From Gammaproteobacteria bacterium (GTDB lineage Bacteria > Pseudomonadota > Gammaproteobacteria > Chromatiales > Chromatiaceae), in assembly GCA_015490795.1 (NCBI GenBank), contig WFXD01000004.1, forward strand, positions 18,284 through 82,283: 64,000 nucleotides of DNA, written 5' to 3'. A program made the position numbers and the translations under genes. Below are positions 18,325-27,074 of this stretch, one piece after another (the first letter of the stretch is position 1; the number at the start of each line of letters is the position of its first letter). The notes under the pieces were generated by a model, which saw nothing but the letters and a program-made list of their open reading frames with translations, was not told where the DNA came from and did not search any database.

Positions 18325-18436
18325 GAGGCTGTCCGAGAACTCGGCTTTTTACGAAATGCAATTTCTAACTCATTGATTCATAAGGATTTAATTATTGACA
18401 TATTGCATATTTACCTATTCTCGGACAGCCTCCTAG
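18321..18436. mobile_element. MITE-like element with perfect 18-bp inverted repeats
   Basis: The arms 18321-18338 and 18419-18436 are perfect inverted copies, each beginning or ending with palindromic CTAG, then GGAGGCTGTCCGAGA. The 80-bp interior is AT-rich and codes for nothing. Excluding CTAG as a possible 4-bp target duplication, the terminal repeats are 14 bp. It fits a non-autonomous insertion-sequence derivative. It exactly fills the gap between the convergent hemH and nadC and reaches the hemH stop codon, so its RNA hairpin may end both transcripts. The parent IS is not identified. Confidence 0.7.
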
Positions 18437-19270
18437 CTATTTGATAAAGCGCATTGAAAAATCTGTGGCCTGCAGGTCTTTGGTTATTGCGCCGACAGAG
18501 ATGTCGTCAATACCTGTCTGCGCGATGGCGCGAATGGTTTTTAGATGGATGCCGCCCGAGGCCTCCAGTCTCGCCCGCCCCCGGTTGAATGCAACGGCTT
18601 CACGCAGCTGATCGAGGCTGAAGTTGTCCAGCAGCACGCGCTGCACACCTGCGTCAAGCGCCTGTGCCAGCTCATCCATACTCTCCACCTCGATCTCGAT
18701 CTCCAGGTCGGGGGCGCTGGCCTGGGCAGTCTCAACTGCTGCGTGGATGGAGCCTGCGGCCATGATGTGGTTCTCTTTGATGAGGATGGCGTCGTAGAGG
18801 CCGATGCGGTGGTTGTGGCAGCCGCCGCAGGTGACCGCATATTTTTGCTGTAGCCGCATGCCGGGCAGGGTTTTGCGGGTGTCCAGGATGCGCACCCCGG
18901 TTCCCGCCACCGCGTCGGCATAACACCTGGCCTGTGTTGCCGTGCCAGAGAGGGTTTGCAGGTAGTTCAGTGCGGTGCGCTCGCCGGTGAGTATGGCGCG
19001 GGTATTGCCGGTGAGGGTGCAGAGCAGCTGGTCGGGTTGCAGGGTGTCGCCATCGGCTGCCTGCCATTCGATTGCGATGTTGCCATCCAGCTGGTGGAAT
19101 GCCTCGTTAAACCAGGCAGAGCCGGCGAGTACTGCCTGCTCCCGGCATATCACCTGAGCGGTGGTGGTGGCATCTGAAGGGATCAGCGCGGCAGTCTGGT
19201 CGCCGGAACCGATATCCTCTGCCAGTGCAGTGGCTATCTGTGTCTGGATGATGGATGCAGGTGGCAACAT
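18437..19270 (-). CDS. nadC: Nicotinate-nucleotide pyrophosphorylase (quinolinate phosphoribosyltransferase)
   Basis: Converts quinolinate and PRPP to nicotinate mononucleotide in NAD synthesis. The 277-residue protein shows EDIGSGDQTAALIP, ALNYLQTLSGTAT, LDTRKTLPGMR, the active-site CGGCHNHRIGLYDAILIKEN, EIEVES, and LLDNF near the end. Length and motifs are standard. Confidence 0.96.
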   Translation of the reverse strand: MLPPASIIQTQIATALAEDIGSGDQTAALIPSDATTTAQVICREQAVLAGSAWFNEAFHQLDGNIAIEWQAADGDTLQPDQLLCTLTGNTRAILTGERTALNYLQTLSGTATQARCYADAVAGTGVRILDTRKTLPGMRLQQKYAVTCGGCHNHRIGLYDAILIKENHIMAAGSIHAAVETAQASAPDLEIEIEVESMDELAQALDAGVQRVLLDNFSLDQLREAVAFNRGRARLEASGGIHLKTIRAIAQTGIDDISVGAITKDLQATDFSMRFIK

Positions 19271-19300
19271 GGTGGTTTCGTCAGCTGTGGGGGTGCCTGC

Positions 19301-19329
19301 TTTTATATAAAAAACTTTATATAAAAAAC
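19301..19329. repeat. Two tandem 14-bp AT-rich units
   Basis: TTTATATAAAAAAC occurs twice in tandem in the 109-bp gap between nadC and the downstream gene. TATA-like boxes in both copies could affect the nadC promoter, but this is not shown. A short GC-rich, imperfectly paired stretch follows at about 19329-19355. Confidence 0.6.
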
Positions 19330-19379
19330 GGCGCCACCAGGTGAGGTGCCGCCATTTTCAGGTTTTATTGCAGGCGTGG

Positions 19380-19865
19380 TCAGTAGCGCCCGTGCTGTTT
19401 GGTGATGTAGTTGTTCATCTCGACATATTGTTGATTCATCTTGGTCAGCAGCTTGTGCACTACGCGGATGATGGTCTGCATCAGTTTGTAAACAAGGTGT
19501 GGGTGGGTGTCGATAAGCGCCTCAAGGGCATCCCGTGAGAGGCTGAGGACGCGTGATTTACCCATTGAACGCAGTGTTGCGGAGTGAACCGAGCCGTCGA
19601 TAAACCCCATTTCACCGGCAAAATCACCATCTTTGAGTATCGCCAGGGTGACCCAGGTGCCGCCCTGGGTGTTTCGGGTGACCTCAATTCTGCCTTGGTC
19701 GATAATAAACAGGCGGTTATCGGTGTGGCCTTCAGACATCAGGATATCGCCGTCATCGAGGTTGAGAACCTTAATGGTCTCTGCCAGAACCTGAATCTGT
19801 TCATCGGTCAAACCCGCTGAGATGTCGGATCGTTTGAGCGATTCAATGTTGCTGCTGTCATTCAT
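19380..19865 (-). CDS. Cyclic-nucleotide-binding-fold protein (no output domain)
   Basis: The 161-residue protein is a single cNMP-binding (CAP effector) domain: DGDILMSEGHTDNRLFIIDQGRIEV, then DGDFAGEMGFIDGSVHSATLRS. In cAMP/cGMP binders the phosphate-binding cassette has a conserved Arg just before Ser/Thr-Ala; here it reads VHSATL, so ligand binding is doubtful. The C-terminal part is a helical tail (VYKLMQTIIRVVHKLLTKMNQQY) without a helix-turn-helix, so it should act through protein partners. It appears to be monocistronic. Confidence 0.8.
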   Translation of the reverse strand: MNDSSNIESLKRSDISAGLTDEQIQVLAETIKVLNLDDGDILMSEGHTDNRLFIIDQGRIEVTRNTQGGTWVTLAILKDGDFAGEMGFIDGSVHSATLRSMGKSRVLSLSRDALEALIDTHPHLVYKLMQTIIRVVHKLLTKMNQQYVEMNNYITKQHGRY

Positions 19866-20047
19866 TTCTATATCACCTTGTTGAGAGTAAAGGTACTACG
19901 AATATTGCGGCAAACAGCACCGCTGTAAATAAAGTCAATTAGTCATTAAATTCTAGCGTGGATAGCGTTATATCTCTATGGACAGAGGCTATTTATTTAT
20001 GATTTTTTATCTTGCCCCACGGGGTGAATTTTGCTGAAGTGGCCGTT

Positions 20048-20782
20048 GTGAAGAAGCTGTTACTACATCTTGGTTCGTCATTGGTCGATAGCATCAAGGA
20101 TCTGATGCCGATCATTGTTGTGGTAGCCTTTTTTCAACTGGCGGTTTTACGCCAGCCTATCCCCAATCTGGCCGATATATTGGTTGGGACAGCATTGGTG
20201 GTGCTTGGCCTGACCCTGTTTGTATACGGCTTGAAAACCGGGCTGTTTCCCATTGGCGAGACCATGGCGTATGGCTTTGCGCGCAAGGGCAGTCTCCCCT
20301 GGTTGCTGGCGTTTGCGTTTGCGCTGGGGTTTGGCACAACGGTTGCCGAACCTGCATTGATTGCGGTTGTGGATGAGGCGGCCAGGGTTGCCGCAGCAGG
20401 CAGTATGATTGAAAACACGCAGGTGGCGATTGCCGATTATGCCAATGGCCTGCGGCTGACGGTGGCCCTCTCGGTGGGGCTGGCGATCATGCTTGGCGTG
20501 GTGCGCATCATCAAGGGGTGGCCGGTGCACTATCTTATTATGGGTGGCTATGCCGGGGTGGTGATTATGACCGGCTTTGCCCCGCCTGAAATCATTGGTA
20601 TCGCCTATGATTCGGGAGGTGTGACCACTTCGACCATCACGGTGCCACTGGTTACGGCACTGGGCGTGGGGCTGTCCAGCAGCATTCACGGGCGTAATCC
20701 GCTGACGGATGGCTTTGGGCTGGTCGCCTTTGCATCACTCACCCCGATGATCTTTGTGATGGGCTACGGGATGCTGCTGTGA
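20048..20782 (+). CDS. DUF1538 membrane protein, first half
   Basis: A membrane protein of 244 residues with about six to seven TM segments. Family features seen: an N-terminal [36 protein letters not shown], and the repeated [21 protein letters not shown] recognise it as DUF1538, usually a fused duplicate; here the halves are separate genes. The frame is open from TTG 20012, but that has no ribosome site; GTG 20048 starts just before the first TM helix and is preferred. Followed at a 4-bp overlap by its paralogue and then by a PII-like gene, suggesting a transporter or channel under PII control. Substrate unknown. Confidence 0.75.
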   Translation: MKKLLLHLGSSLVDSIKDLMPIIVVVAFFQLAVLRQPIPNLADILVGTALVVLGLTLFVYGLKTGLFPIGETMAYGFARKGSLPWLLAFAFALGFGTTVAEPALIAVVDEAARVAAAGSMIENTQVAIADYANGLRLTVALSVGLAIMLGVVRIIKGWPVHYLIMGGYAGVVIMTGFAPPEIIGIAYDSGGVTTSTITVPLVTALGVGLSSSIHGRNPLTDGFGLVAFASLTPMIFVMGYGMLL

Positions 20783-21579
20783 TTGCCGGGCTGCTCCATT
20801 TCTTTGATGTGCTGGTGGCCACAGTTCGTGATGTGCTGCCGATAGTGGTCATCATCTTTGGCTTTCAGCTGTTTGTGCTGCGGCGCCGCATCCCCAATCT
20901 GCCACAGCTGCTGGTTGGCTTTCTCTTTGTGATTATTGGGCTGGCGCTGTTTCTGCAAGGGCTGGAGCAGGCGCTCTTTCCCATCGGCAAGTTGATGGCA
21001 GAGCAGCTGACCGCCTCTGCCTTTCTGGGCGTTGATACGGCAGCCGGCCATCAGGCCCCGGATTGGCGCTACTACAGCTGGGTCTATCTTTTTGCAGCGG
21101 CCATTGGGTTTGCCACCACGATTGCAGAGCCGTCGCTCATTGCGGTTGCCATCATGGCCAACCAGGTCTCCGGTGGCACCGTGGGCATCCGCGGGCTGCG
21201 GGTGGCGGTGGCCATTGGGGTCTCTGTCGGCATCGCGCTGGGCACCTACCGCATCGTGAGTGGCACGCCGCTGCACTACTACATCATTGCCGGTTATCTG
21301 GTGGTGATGCTACAGACCATGGTCGCCCCCAAATCCATTGTGGCGCTGGCCTATGATTCGGGTGGCGTCACCACCTCTACGGTTACGGTGCCACTGGTTG
21401 CTGCGCTGGGGCTGGGGCTGGCATCCAATGTACCCGGCCGGAGTCCGTTGCTGGATGGGTTTGGTCTGATCGCCTTTGCCAGCCTGTTTCCCATTATGAG
21501 CGTCATGGCCTATGCACAGTTGAGTGAGTGGTATGGCAAACGCATTCGCCGACAACCATCAGGTTCCCGGGAGGAGTAG
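20779..21579 (+). CDS. DUF1538 membrane protein, second half
   Basis: A 266-residue paralogue of the preceding gene: the same order of [36 protein letters not shown] and [20 protein letters not shown]. It starts with GTG 20779 overlapping the previous TGA (GTGA), which favours equimolar synthesis and a heteromeric membrane complex. It differs from the first half by an extra soluble loop after the third TM (about residues 75-98). The C-terminus is basic ([13 protein letters not shown]). The conserved YDSGGVTTS in both halves is a candidate pore or substrate motif; that is inference. Confidence 0.78.
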   Translation: MIAGLLHFFDVLVATVRDVLPIVVIIFGFQLFVLRRRIPNLPQLLVGFLFVIIGLALFLQGLEQALFPIGKLMAEQLTASAFLGVDTAAGHQAPDWRYYSWVYLFAAAIGFATTIAEPSLIAVAIMANQVSGGTVGIRGLRVAVAIGVSVGIALGTYRIVSGTPLHYYIIAGYLVVMLQTMVAPKSIVALAYDSGGVTTSTVTVPLVAALGLGLASNVPGRSPLLDGFGLIAFASLFPIMSVMAYAQLSEWYGKRIRRQPSGSREE

Positions 21580-21581
21580 TC

Positions 21582-21932
21582 ATGCATTTCAAACTTATCA
21601 TTGCCTTTGTTGAAGATACTGAAACCACCAGGGTGCTGGATGCCGCCCGCGAAGCGGGGGCGACGGGATCAACGGTGATCAATCAGGCGCGCGGTGAAGG
21701 TATCCAGAAATCCAAATCCTTTTTTGGCCTCAATCTGGAGAGCCAGTGTGATGTGGTGCTGCTGCTGGTCGAGGCGCATCACTGCCGCTGCATACTGGAG
21801 ACCATCGCTAAGGCGGGCCAGTTCGATGAGAAGCCAGGAACGGGTATCGCCTTCCAGATCGATGTGGAGGATGCGGTTGGTGTGAGCCACCAGATACGTG
21901 CGCTGTGCCAGAAAGTGGAGGATGAGCTATGA
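21582..21932 (+). CDS. PII-like signalling protein
   Basis: The 116-residue protein has the PII fold: FKLIIAFVED at strand 1, TGSTVINQARGEGIQKS before a short T-loop, and the C-terminal GQFDEKPGTGIAFQIDVEDAVGV that corresponds to the nucleotide-binding B/C-loop of PII. The Tyr that GlnD uridylylates in GlnB/GlnK is absent and the T-loop is short, so it is not a classical nitrogen PII. ATG 21582 is chosen, with GGGAGGAG six bases upstream. Position between two membrane genes and a CBS gene suggests that it gates the transporter in response to an adenylate ligand. Confidence 0.82.
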   Translation: MHFKLIIAFVEDTETTRVLDAAREAGATGSTVINQARGEGIQKSKSFFGLNLESQCDVVLLLVEAHHCRCILETIAKAGQFDEKPGTGIAFQIDVEDAVGVSHQIRALCQKVEDEL

Positions 21933-22330
21933 GTGAAAGGAGCATTGTGCGTGTCCGGGATGTGATGAAGAGCAACTTCAGGCTGGTGGATGGCATGAGT
22001 ACAGTGGCAGAGGCGCTGAACACCATGCTTGAGGTAGAGAGTATGGCGCTGGTGGTGCAGAAGCGAAATGCTGACGATGAGTTCGGCATGGTGATGCTCT
22101 CGGATATTGCGCGTCAGGTGCTGGCTGAGGATAAGGCGCCAGCGCGGGTCAATATCTATGAAATCATGTCAAAGCCGGTGATTGAGGTAAAACCGGAGAT
22201 GGATATTCGCTACTGTGCGCGGCTCTTTGGCCGCTTCAGAATCAGCCGCGCCCTGGTGACGGAGGAGGGTAAAGCCGTTGGCGTGGTCAGCTATACCGAT
22301 ATGGTGATAAAAGGGATGATCGACCGATAG
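21929..22330 (+). CDS. CBS-pair domain protein
   Basis: A 133-residue stand-alone Bateman module: VRDVMKSNFRLVDGMSTVAEAL opens CBS1 and YEIMSKPVIEVKPEMDIRYCARLF opens CBS2, ending with GVVSYTDMVIKGMI. CBS pairs bind AMP, ATP or related nucleotides. Its ATG overlaps the stop of the PII-like gene, so both sensors and the two DUF1538 proteins are produced together. Partner and ligand are unknown. Confidence 0.85.
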   Translation: MSERSIVRVRDVMKSNFRLVDGMSTVAEALNTMLEVESMALVVQKRNADDEFGMVMLSDIARQVLAEDKAPARVNIYEIMSKPVIEVKPEMDIRYCARLFGRFRISRALVTEEGKAVGVVSYTDMVIKGMIDR

Positions 22331-22345
22331 ATTATCGGGATAGAG

Positions 22346-22918
22346 ATGGAGATCACGGCTCAAGGCACTGTTGCGGAGGCGCGCCAGTGCCCCTCACCAA
22401 ACCATGATGAGCGACCACCTGGCAGAGAGGTTGACCTGCTGGTGATTCACAATATCAGCCTGCCGCCGGGCCAGTTTGGCGGCCCCTGGATTGATGACCT
22501 GTTTCTGAACCGGCTCGACCCGGATGCAGACCCCTGCTTTCAAAACATCTGTGAACTGCGGGTTGCCGCCCACCTGCTGATTCGACGCGATGGTGAACTG
22601 GTGCAGTATGTTCCGCTATCCAAACGGGCATGGCACGCAGGGCCGTCAGCGTTTCAGGGATGCGGAAGCTGTAATGACTTCTCTATTGGTATCGAGCTGG
22701 AGGGGGTGGATGATCTGCCCTATGCCGATCTTCAGTATCGGGTGCTGGCTCAGGTGACCGATGCCATTGTGCAGGCCTTTCCTGCAATAACGGCAGAGCG
22801 GATCGTGGGGCATAGCGATATTGCCCCTGGGCGTAAAACAGATCCTGGCCCGGCCTTTGATTGGTGCTATTTCAAGGGGTTGCTTCGGTCTCTCCCCCGT
22901 ATTGGTTCAGGTGTGTAA
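22346..22918 (+). CDS. ampD: 1,6-anhydro-N-acetylmuramyl-L-alanine amidase AmpD
   Basis: Cytosolic zinc amidase that removes peptide from anhydro-muropeptides in wall recycling. The 190-residue product has LLVIHNISLPPGQFGG (zinc His 35), the WHAGPSAFQG segment, SIGIELEG, and a C-terminal GHSDIAPGRKTDPG with the second His and the Asp ligand. Length is standard. The end overlaps the convergent HDOD gene by 12 bp. There is no ampR nearby, so a beta-lactamase link is not shown. Confidence 0.95.
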   Translation: MEITAQGTVAEARQCPSPNHDERPPGREVDLLVIHNISLPPGQFGGPWIDDLFLNRLDPDADPCFQNICELRVAAHLLIRRDGELVQYVPLSKRAWHAGPSAFQGCGSCNDFSIGIELEGVDDLPYADLQYRVLAQVTDAIVQAFPAITAERIVGHSDIAPGRKTDPGPAFDWCYFKGLLRSLPRIGSGV

Positions 22919-24160
22919 CAGCGCCTCGGCAGCTGCCAGCTGTTTGGAGGCGGTTTTTAGAATCTTTAGGCTCTTCTTTGGGGTGAGCTCACCTAACGAG
23001 AATTTGTTGAAGGCCGGTACCTGATCGAATGCCGGCAGCATTTCCATCCTGGGTGTGCCGATGAAGCTGTGCAGCTGGGCGATAATGACCAGGTCAGCAT
23101 AGTCCGGCTCTTTAGCTGGATCACGCTGCCAGTTCTCGGCCTCCTCTGTCACCTGGATCAGGTCATCAGCGAACCCCCATCGGTGCAGAATCATGCTGCC
23201 GACGGCTCCGCTCATCTCGGCTATTACGTGCTCTAGTTGATCCTGGTCGTTAGCTATATCAGGGTGCTTCTCTGCGTAAGTAAGAATGACCACTGCGCCG
23301 ACATCGTGCAGCAATCCAGCCAGCATGGCATGTTCCGGGTTGAGCTGTTTTGTCAGTTTGGCCAGCACATAGCAGATTGCAGCGACCTGCCTGCTATGGC
23401 TCCACAGTGACTGCATGCGTGCCTGAATTATTTTGGATCTGGTATGAAACAGCTCTCTTAGTGCAAAGCTGAGTACCAGCTGGTGTGTCGTATGAATACC
23501 AAGGCGCACGACAGCGGTCGAACAGTTTTCCACCGGGTTGCGGCTTGCATAGAGCGCACTGTTGGCAACTCGAATGACCTTTGCTGTCATGGCCATATCG
23601 GTCTGGATGATTTTGGCAATGCGTTTGGCATCGGTCACTTTATCACCAAGAGCCTGGCCAATGCGCACAGCTACATCCGGCAGGCTTGGCAAGCAGAGCC
23701 GTTCATTGGCCAGGTCCTCTTTCAGGCACTGTTTCAGTATGGTGACGGTATCGTTGATATCGGAGTCGGAAAATGTCTCGCTAAACTCCATCTGCTCGAT
23801 ATCGGGTTGCTCGGCCAGCCCGGCCAGCAGCTGATTATCAATCTGCACGAACTGGATTGGCGTTGCTGCAACCACGTCGTAAAGCCGGGGTATGAGTTGC
23901 GCAATGGGGTCCTTGGCACGCTCCTGGTCACAGGAGATGCGCTGGGTGTTCCCATCCCTGGCCTGAAGTTCAACCTCTCCGGCAAGGAGAAAAAAACTGA
24001 CCAGCTCTTTTGCTCCCCGCTCGATCACTTTTTTGCCTCGGGGAGCGCTCTCTATGGTTAGCGATTTTGCCAATAATGAGAGCTGATCGACAGACAAGCC
24101 TCTCAGAATGCGGTATCGCTGTAGGGCCTCTACTGACGGATGCTTGCCCGTTGGCGTCAT
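22907..24160 (-). CDS. HDOD-domain regulator with N-terminal cyclic-nucleotide-binding-like domain
   Basis: The 417-residue protein has a cNMP-like domain at about 15-125 (LRGLSVDQLSLLAKSL, FLLAGEVELQARDG) and an HDOD domain at about 155-350 (LPSLPDVAVRIGQAL, TAKVIRVANSALY, HAMLAGLLHDVGAVVILTY). HDOD proteins are signalling scaffolds related to HD hydrolases; this one retains an HD pair in LLHDVGAV, so residual catalysis cannot be excluded. It is followed on the same strand, upstream, by another HDOD gene. Confidence 0.85.
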   Translation of the reverse strand: MTPTGKHPSVEALQRYRILRGLSVDQLSLLAKSLTIESAPRGKKVIERGAKELVSFFLLAGEVELQARDGNTQRISCDQERAKDPIAQLIPRLYDVVAATPIQFVQIDNQLLAGLAEQPDIEQMEFSETFSDSDINDTVTILKQCLKEDLANERLCLPSLPDVAVRIGQALGDKVTDAKRIAKIIQTDMAMTAKVIRVANSALYASRNPVENCSTAVVRLGIHTTHQLVLSFALRELFHTRSKIIQARMQSLWSHSRQVAAICYVLAKLTKQLNPEHAMLAGLLHDVGAVVILTYAEKHPDIANDQDQLEHVIAEMSGAVGSMILHRWGFADDLIQVTEEAENWQRDPAKEPDYADLVIIAQLHSFIGTPRMEMLPAFDQVPAFNKFSLGELTPKKSLKILKTASKQLAAAEALLHT

Positions 24161-24242
24161 ATCAACTGCTCCTGTTTGGTGGCGACGGTATAGCCAGAGT
24201 AAACGCTACATTTGCATGAAATCAACATTGCTGGAGCATTGG

Positions 24243-25709
24243 TTACGGTTTCCCTTTTGAGATGATGGATAATCCCTGGTTGGCCTGGATACAGAAATGC
24301 TCAAAACTCGTGACACTCTCCTGGGTGATTTTGCGTTTACTGGGTATCCGATCAGCATAGATGACGCCGATGGGCTTGTTGTTGATAACAAGCGGGGAGA
24401 GGAGAAAATCACCTTTGCCCAGGGACTCCCGGATATCAGGGGTGATGAGCCTGGCGAGACTGTACTGCCTCTCTGATTTGACCCAGATAGAGGCTTTTTT
24501 TGCCATGGCGTAGAGGAAGATATTGGGGTTGAGCTTGCTCAGGGTGAACTGGAAGCGGTCGGTAAAGGCTTGTCGCTGTGGTCCGAGTGCATATTTGGCC
24601 TTCAGCGCCTTGTGGTCGGGCGTCATCAGGGCAAAGAGGGTACGATCCATGCCGACTCCCCGATAGATGCCTTCGAGCACCATCTCCAAAAGCCCGCTGA
24701 AGGTTGGGTTTTCATGGGTCAGCGCCTTGATCTCTTTGAGAATGTTGAGCTGAAGTTTGGGGTCGGCTGTTGGGAAATCAGGCGCCGCAGGCTCTTTGGG
24801 GGCGGTCTCCTCGATCAGCTGCACCCTGTCTTTCAGCTCAGGTGGAAGAGGGATGATTTTGGCCGCATTCGATGCGCCATAGGTGCAGGCAATGACGGCT
24901 GCATCCTTGGTGCTTCCATGCAGCAGCTCAATGGTTGTTTCGACCGGCTGCCCAACCAGCGATGCGATCCTTTCCGTCAATATCTGCACCTCTTCACTCT
25001 CCCACCCGCGGTTGGCGGCTTTGGCCAGCTCATGGCTGAGTATGATGTTCTCTACCCTTGGGCCGGCATCGGCATCATTTGCCAGTGCATCTTGCAGCAA
25101 CTCCCCCAATCCCCAATCTTTTGAGAGTGATCTGGTCAGCTCGCGCAGTGGAAACCCCAGCACCTCCTGTTCGGTCTGCGCGGGGGGGGCATCAGATGCC
25201 TTCAGTGCCCTGTCGAGCTTGTCGGTGGCGGCATCATCGCTGCACCAGAAGGCCATGTTGCCGATCTGCATCAGCAGCGTGGCGATGAAGACCTCTTCCG
25301 GCTCCTTGTCTCCCCGCTCTTTTGCGATATTGCGCGCCTGCACGGCGGCGTGGATGGAGAGCCCCATCTCTTTGGTCAGCCGGGCCTGGTTGCTTCTCTT
25401 TACCAGGGTGTCGATCAGGTTGATGGTGAGACAGATGTTGCAAACGGCCTCCAGCCCCAGCAGGATGATTGCCCGGCTAACGGTACTGATTGATTTTCCC
25501 TGAGGGTTGTAGAAGACTGTGTTGACCAGCTTCAGTATGCGGGCGGTCATTGTGGGGTCTTGAAGAATGACCTGTGTCAGGTCAGAGACTGTGGAGTCGT
25601 CATCTTTCGAAATGTCGATCACAGAGCGTGTCGTGCGTCCAAACACAGGCATATCTTGCGACGCAATATTGTTGACCCATTGTTGGAGTGCGATCTTCTC
25701 TTCTGTCAC
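24243..25709 (-). CDS. HDOD-domain regulator with C-terminal GAF-like domain
   Basis: The 488-residue protein opens with an HDOD domain (about 10-270; QDPTMTARILKLVNTVFYN, AIILLGLEAVCNICLTINLID). After a linker (about 275-320) a GAF-like domain follows (about 330-485; LLEMVLEGIYRGVGMDRTLFAL, LSPLVINNKPIGVIYADR). Such proteins link cyclic-di-GMP or motility signalling to other outputs, but the ligand is not known. It is upstream of the other HDOD gene in the same direction (82-bp gap), probably one operon. Confidence 0.85.
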   Translation of the reverse strand: MTEEKIALQQWVNNIASQDMPVFGRTTRSVIDISKDDDSTVSDLTQVILQDPTMTARILKLVNTVFYNPQGKSISTVSRAIILLGLEAVCNICLTINLIDTLVKRSNQARLTKEMGLSIHAAVQARNIAKERGDKEPEEVFIATLLMQIGNMAFWCSDDAATDKLDRALKASDAPPAQTEQEVLGFPLRELTRSLSKDWGLGELLQDALANDADAGPRVENIILSHELAKAANRGWESEEVQILTERIASLVGQPVETTIELLHGSTKDAAVIACTYGASNAAKIIPLPPELKDRVQLIEETAPKEPAAPDFPTADPKLQLNILKEIKALTHENPTFSGLLEMVLEGIYRGVGMDRTLFALMTPDHKALKAKYALGPQRQAFTDRFQFTLSKLNPNIFLYAMAKKASIWVKSERQYSLARLITPDIRESLGKGDFLLSPLVINNKPIGVIYADRIPSKRKITQESVTSFEHFCIQANQGLSIISKGKP

Positions 25710-25744
25710 AATTTATAGATCATTTTTAGGGTGGTGCTGAGTAA

Positions 25745-26350
25745 ATGGACAAAGGTTTACCGTCTGAGAGGCAAGAATATCTGAATCAGCTGCGGGAAGA
25801 TATTCTGTTTTCCGAAAAAATATGTGGCCATGATTTGAAATTTCAAACCACCTGGGGGCTCTTTTCACCCAAGGGGGTGGATGAAGGCAGCCGGTTGCTG
25901 CTGGATCTGCTCGAGATCAATGAAGATGACGACAGCATAGATTTGGGTTGCGGTTATGGGGTGCTGGGATTGACCATGGCCAGGTTGGCGCCCAAAGGGA
26001 GGCATCTGCTGATCGATAAGGATTTTGTGGCAGTTGAGTACAGCCAGCGCAACGCCCGGTTGAACAGGCTGGAGAACACAGAGGTATTCCTGAGCAATGG
26101 TTTTAATCAGGTTGGGGACCGGCGCTTTGACCTGATAGTCTCCAACCTTCCCGCCAAGACAGGCAAAGAGCTCTACTATCTCTACTTTTATGATGCGCTG
26201 GAGCGCCTCAAACCGGGCGGGCGGATCTACGTGGTAACGATTTCAGGGCTGCGTAAATTTGTGAGCCGGGCGTTTAAAGAGGTATTTGGAAACTATACAA
26301 AGGTGAAGCAGGGGAAGGTCTATACGGTGGCGATGGCGGTTAAGGAGTAG
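25745..26350 (+). CDS. Class I SAM-dependent methyltransferase (RsmC-like small form)
   Basis: The 201-residue protein has motif I DLGCGYGVLGLTMA, an acidic motif II (LIDKDFVAVEYS) and a motif IV NLPAK where N6/N2-methyltransferases of the RsmC group have NPPF. It resembles the catalytic half of RsmC/RlmG 16S/23S guanine methyltransferases without the N-terminal duplicate. The NLPAK variant makes target prediction unsafe. It is divergent from the HDOD gene and convergent with nth (3-bp gap). Confidence 0.82.
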   Translation: MDKGLPSERQEYLNQLREDILFSEKICGHDLKFQTTWGLFSPKGVDEGSRLLLDLLEINEDDDSIDLGCGYGVLGLTMARLAPKGRHLLIDKDFVAVEYSQRNARLNRLENTEVFLSNGFNQVGDRRFDLIVSNLPAKTGKELYYLYFYDALERLKPGGRIYVVTISGLRKFVSRAFKEVFGNYTKVKQGKVYTVAMAVKE

Positions 26351-26353
26351 GCG

Positions 26354-26995
26354 TCAGCTCTCTTCCCCTGTTTTGTTACCGTACTCACACAGATCTTCAA
26401 TAATGCAGGAGCCACAGCGGGGCTTGCGTGCGATGCAGGTGTAACGCCCGTGCAGTATGAGCCAGTGGTGTGCATCCATCAAAAACTCGGCCGGCACCAG
26501 ACGCAGCAGCCGTTTCTCCACCTCAAGCACGGTTTTTCCGGGTGCGATCCGGGTGCGGTTGGCAACCCGGAATACATGGGTGTCAACGGCCATGGTGGGC
26601 TGCCCGAAGGCCGTGTTGAGTATGACATTGGCCGTTTTGCGGCCAACCCCGGGCAGTGACTCCAGCGCCTCTCTCTCCTGCGGAACCCGGCTGTTGAACC
26701 CTGTTTTCAGCATTTGGCATGTCTGAATGATGTTTTTGGCCTTGCTGTTGAACAGGCCAATGGTTTTAATCTGCTCTTTCAGCCCCGTTTCGCCCAGGGC
26801 CAAAAAGGCCTCGGGCGTATTGGCCACAGGAAAAAGCCGTGCGGTGACCTTGTTGACACTCTTGTCGGTCGCCTGGGCAGAGAGAATAACGGCAATCAGC
26901 AGCTCAAACGGCGTACTGTAGTTCAGCTCGGACGTGGGGCTTGGATTGTCTGACTGCAGGCGCTGAAATATGGCGGTGCGTTTTTCTTTGTTCAT
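26354..26995 (-). CDS. nth: Endonuclease III
   Basis: Base-excision DNA glycosylase/AP lyase for oxidised pyrimidines. The 213-residue protein has a helix-hairpin-helix LPGVGRKTANVIL with catalytic Lys, then the catalytic Asp in AVDTHVFRVANR, and the 4Fe-4S loop CIARKPRCGSCIIEDLC. Standard length. No rsx genes, its partners in E. coli, are adjacent. Confidence 0.97.
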   Translation of the reverse strand: MNKEKRTAIFQRLQSDNPSPTSELNYSTPFELLIAVILSAQATDKSVNKVTARLFPVANTPEAFLALGETGLKEQIKTIGLFNSKAKNIIQTCQMLKTGFNSRVPQEREALESLPGVGRKTANVILNTAFGQPTMAVDTHVFRVANRTRIAPGKTVLEVEKRLLRLVPAEFLMDAHHWLILHGRYTCIARKPRCGSCIIEDLCEYGNKTGEES

Positions 26996-27074
26996 GAGAG
27001 GCTGTGGCTGTTTGGGTGTGAGTGGTAGTATCGCTTAGAATTCAGATATTGTTGCCACTACAGAAAGTCCATCT

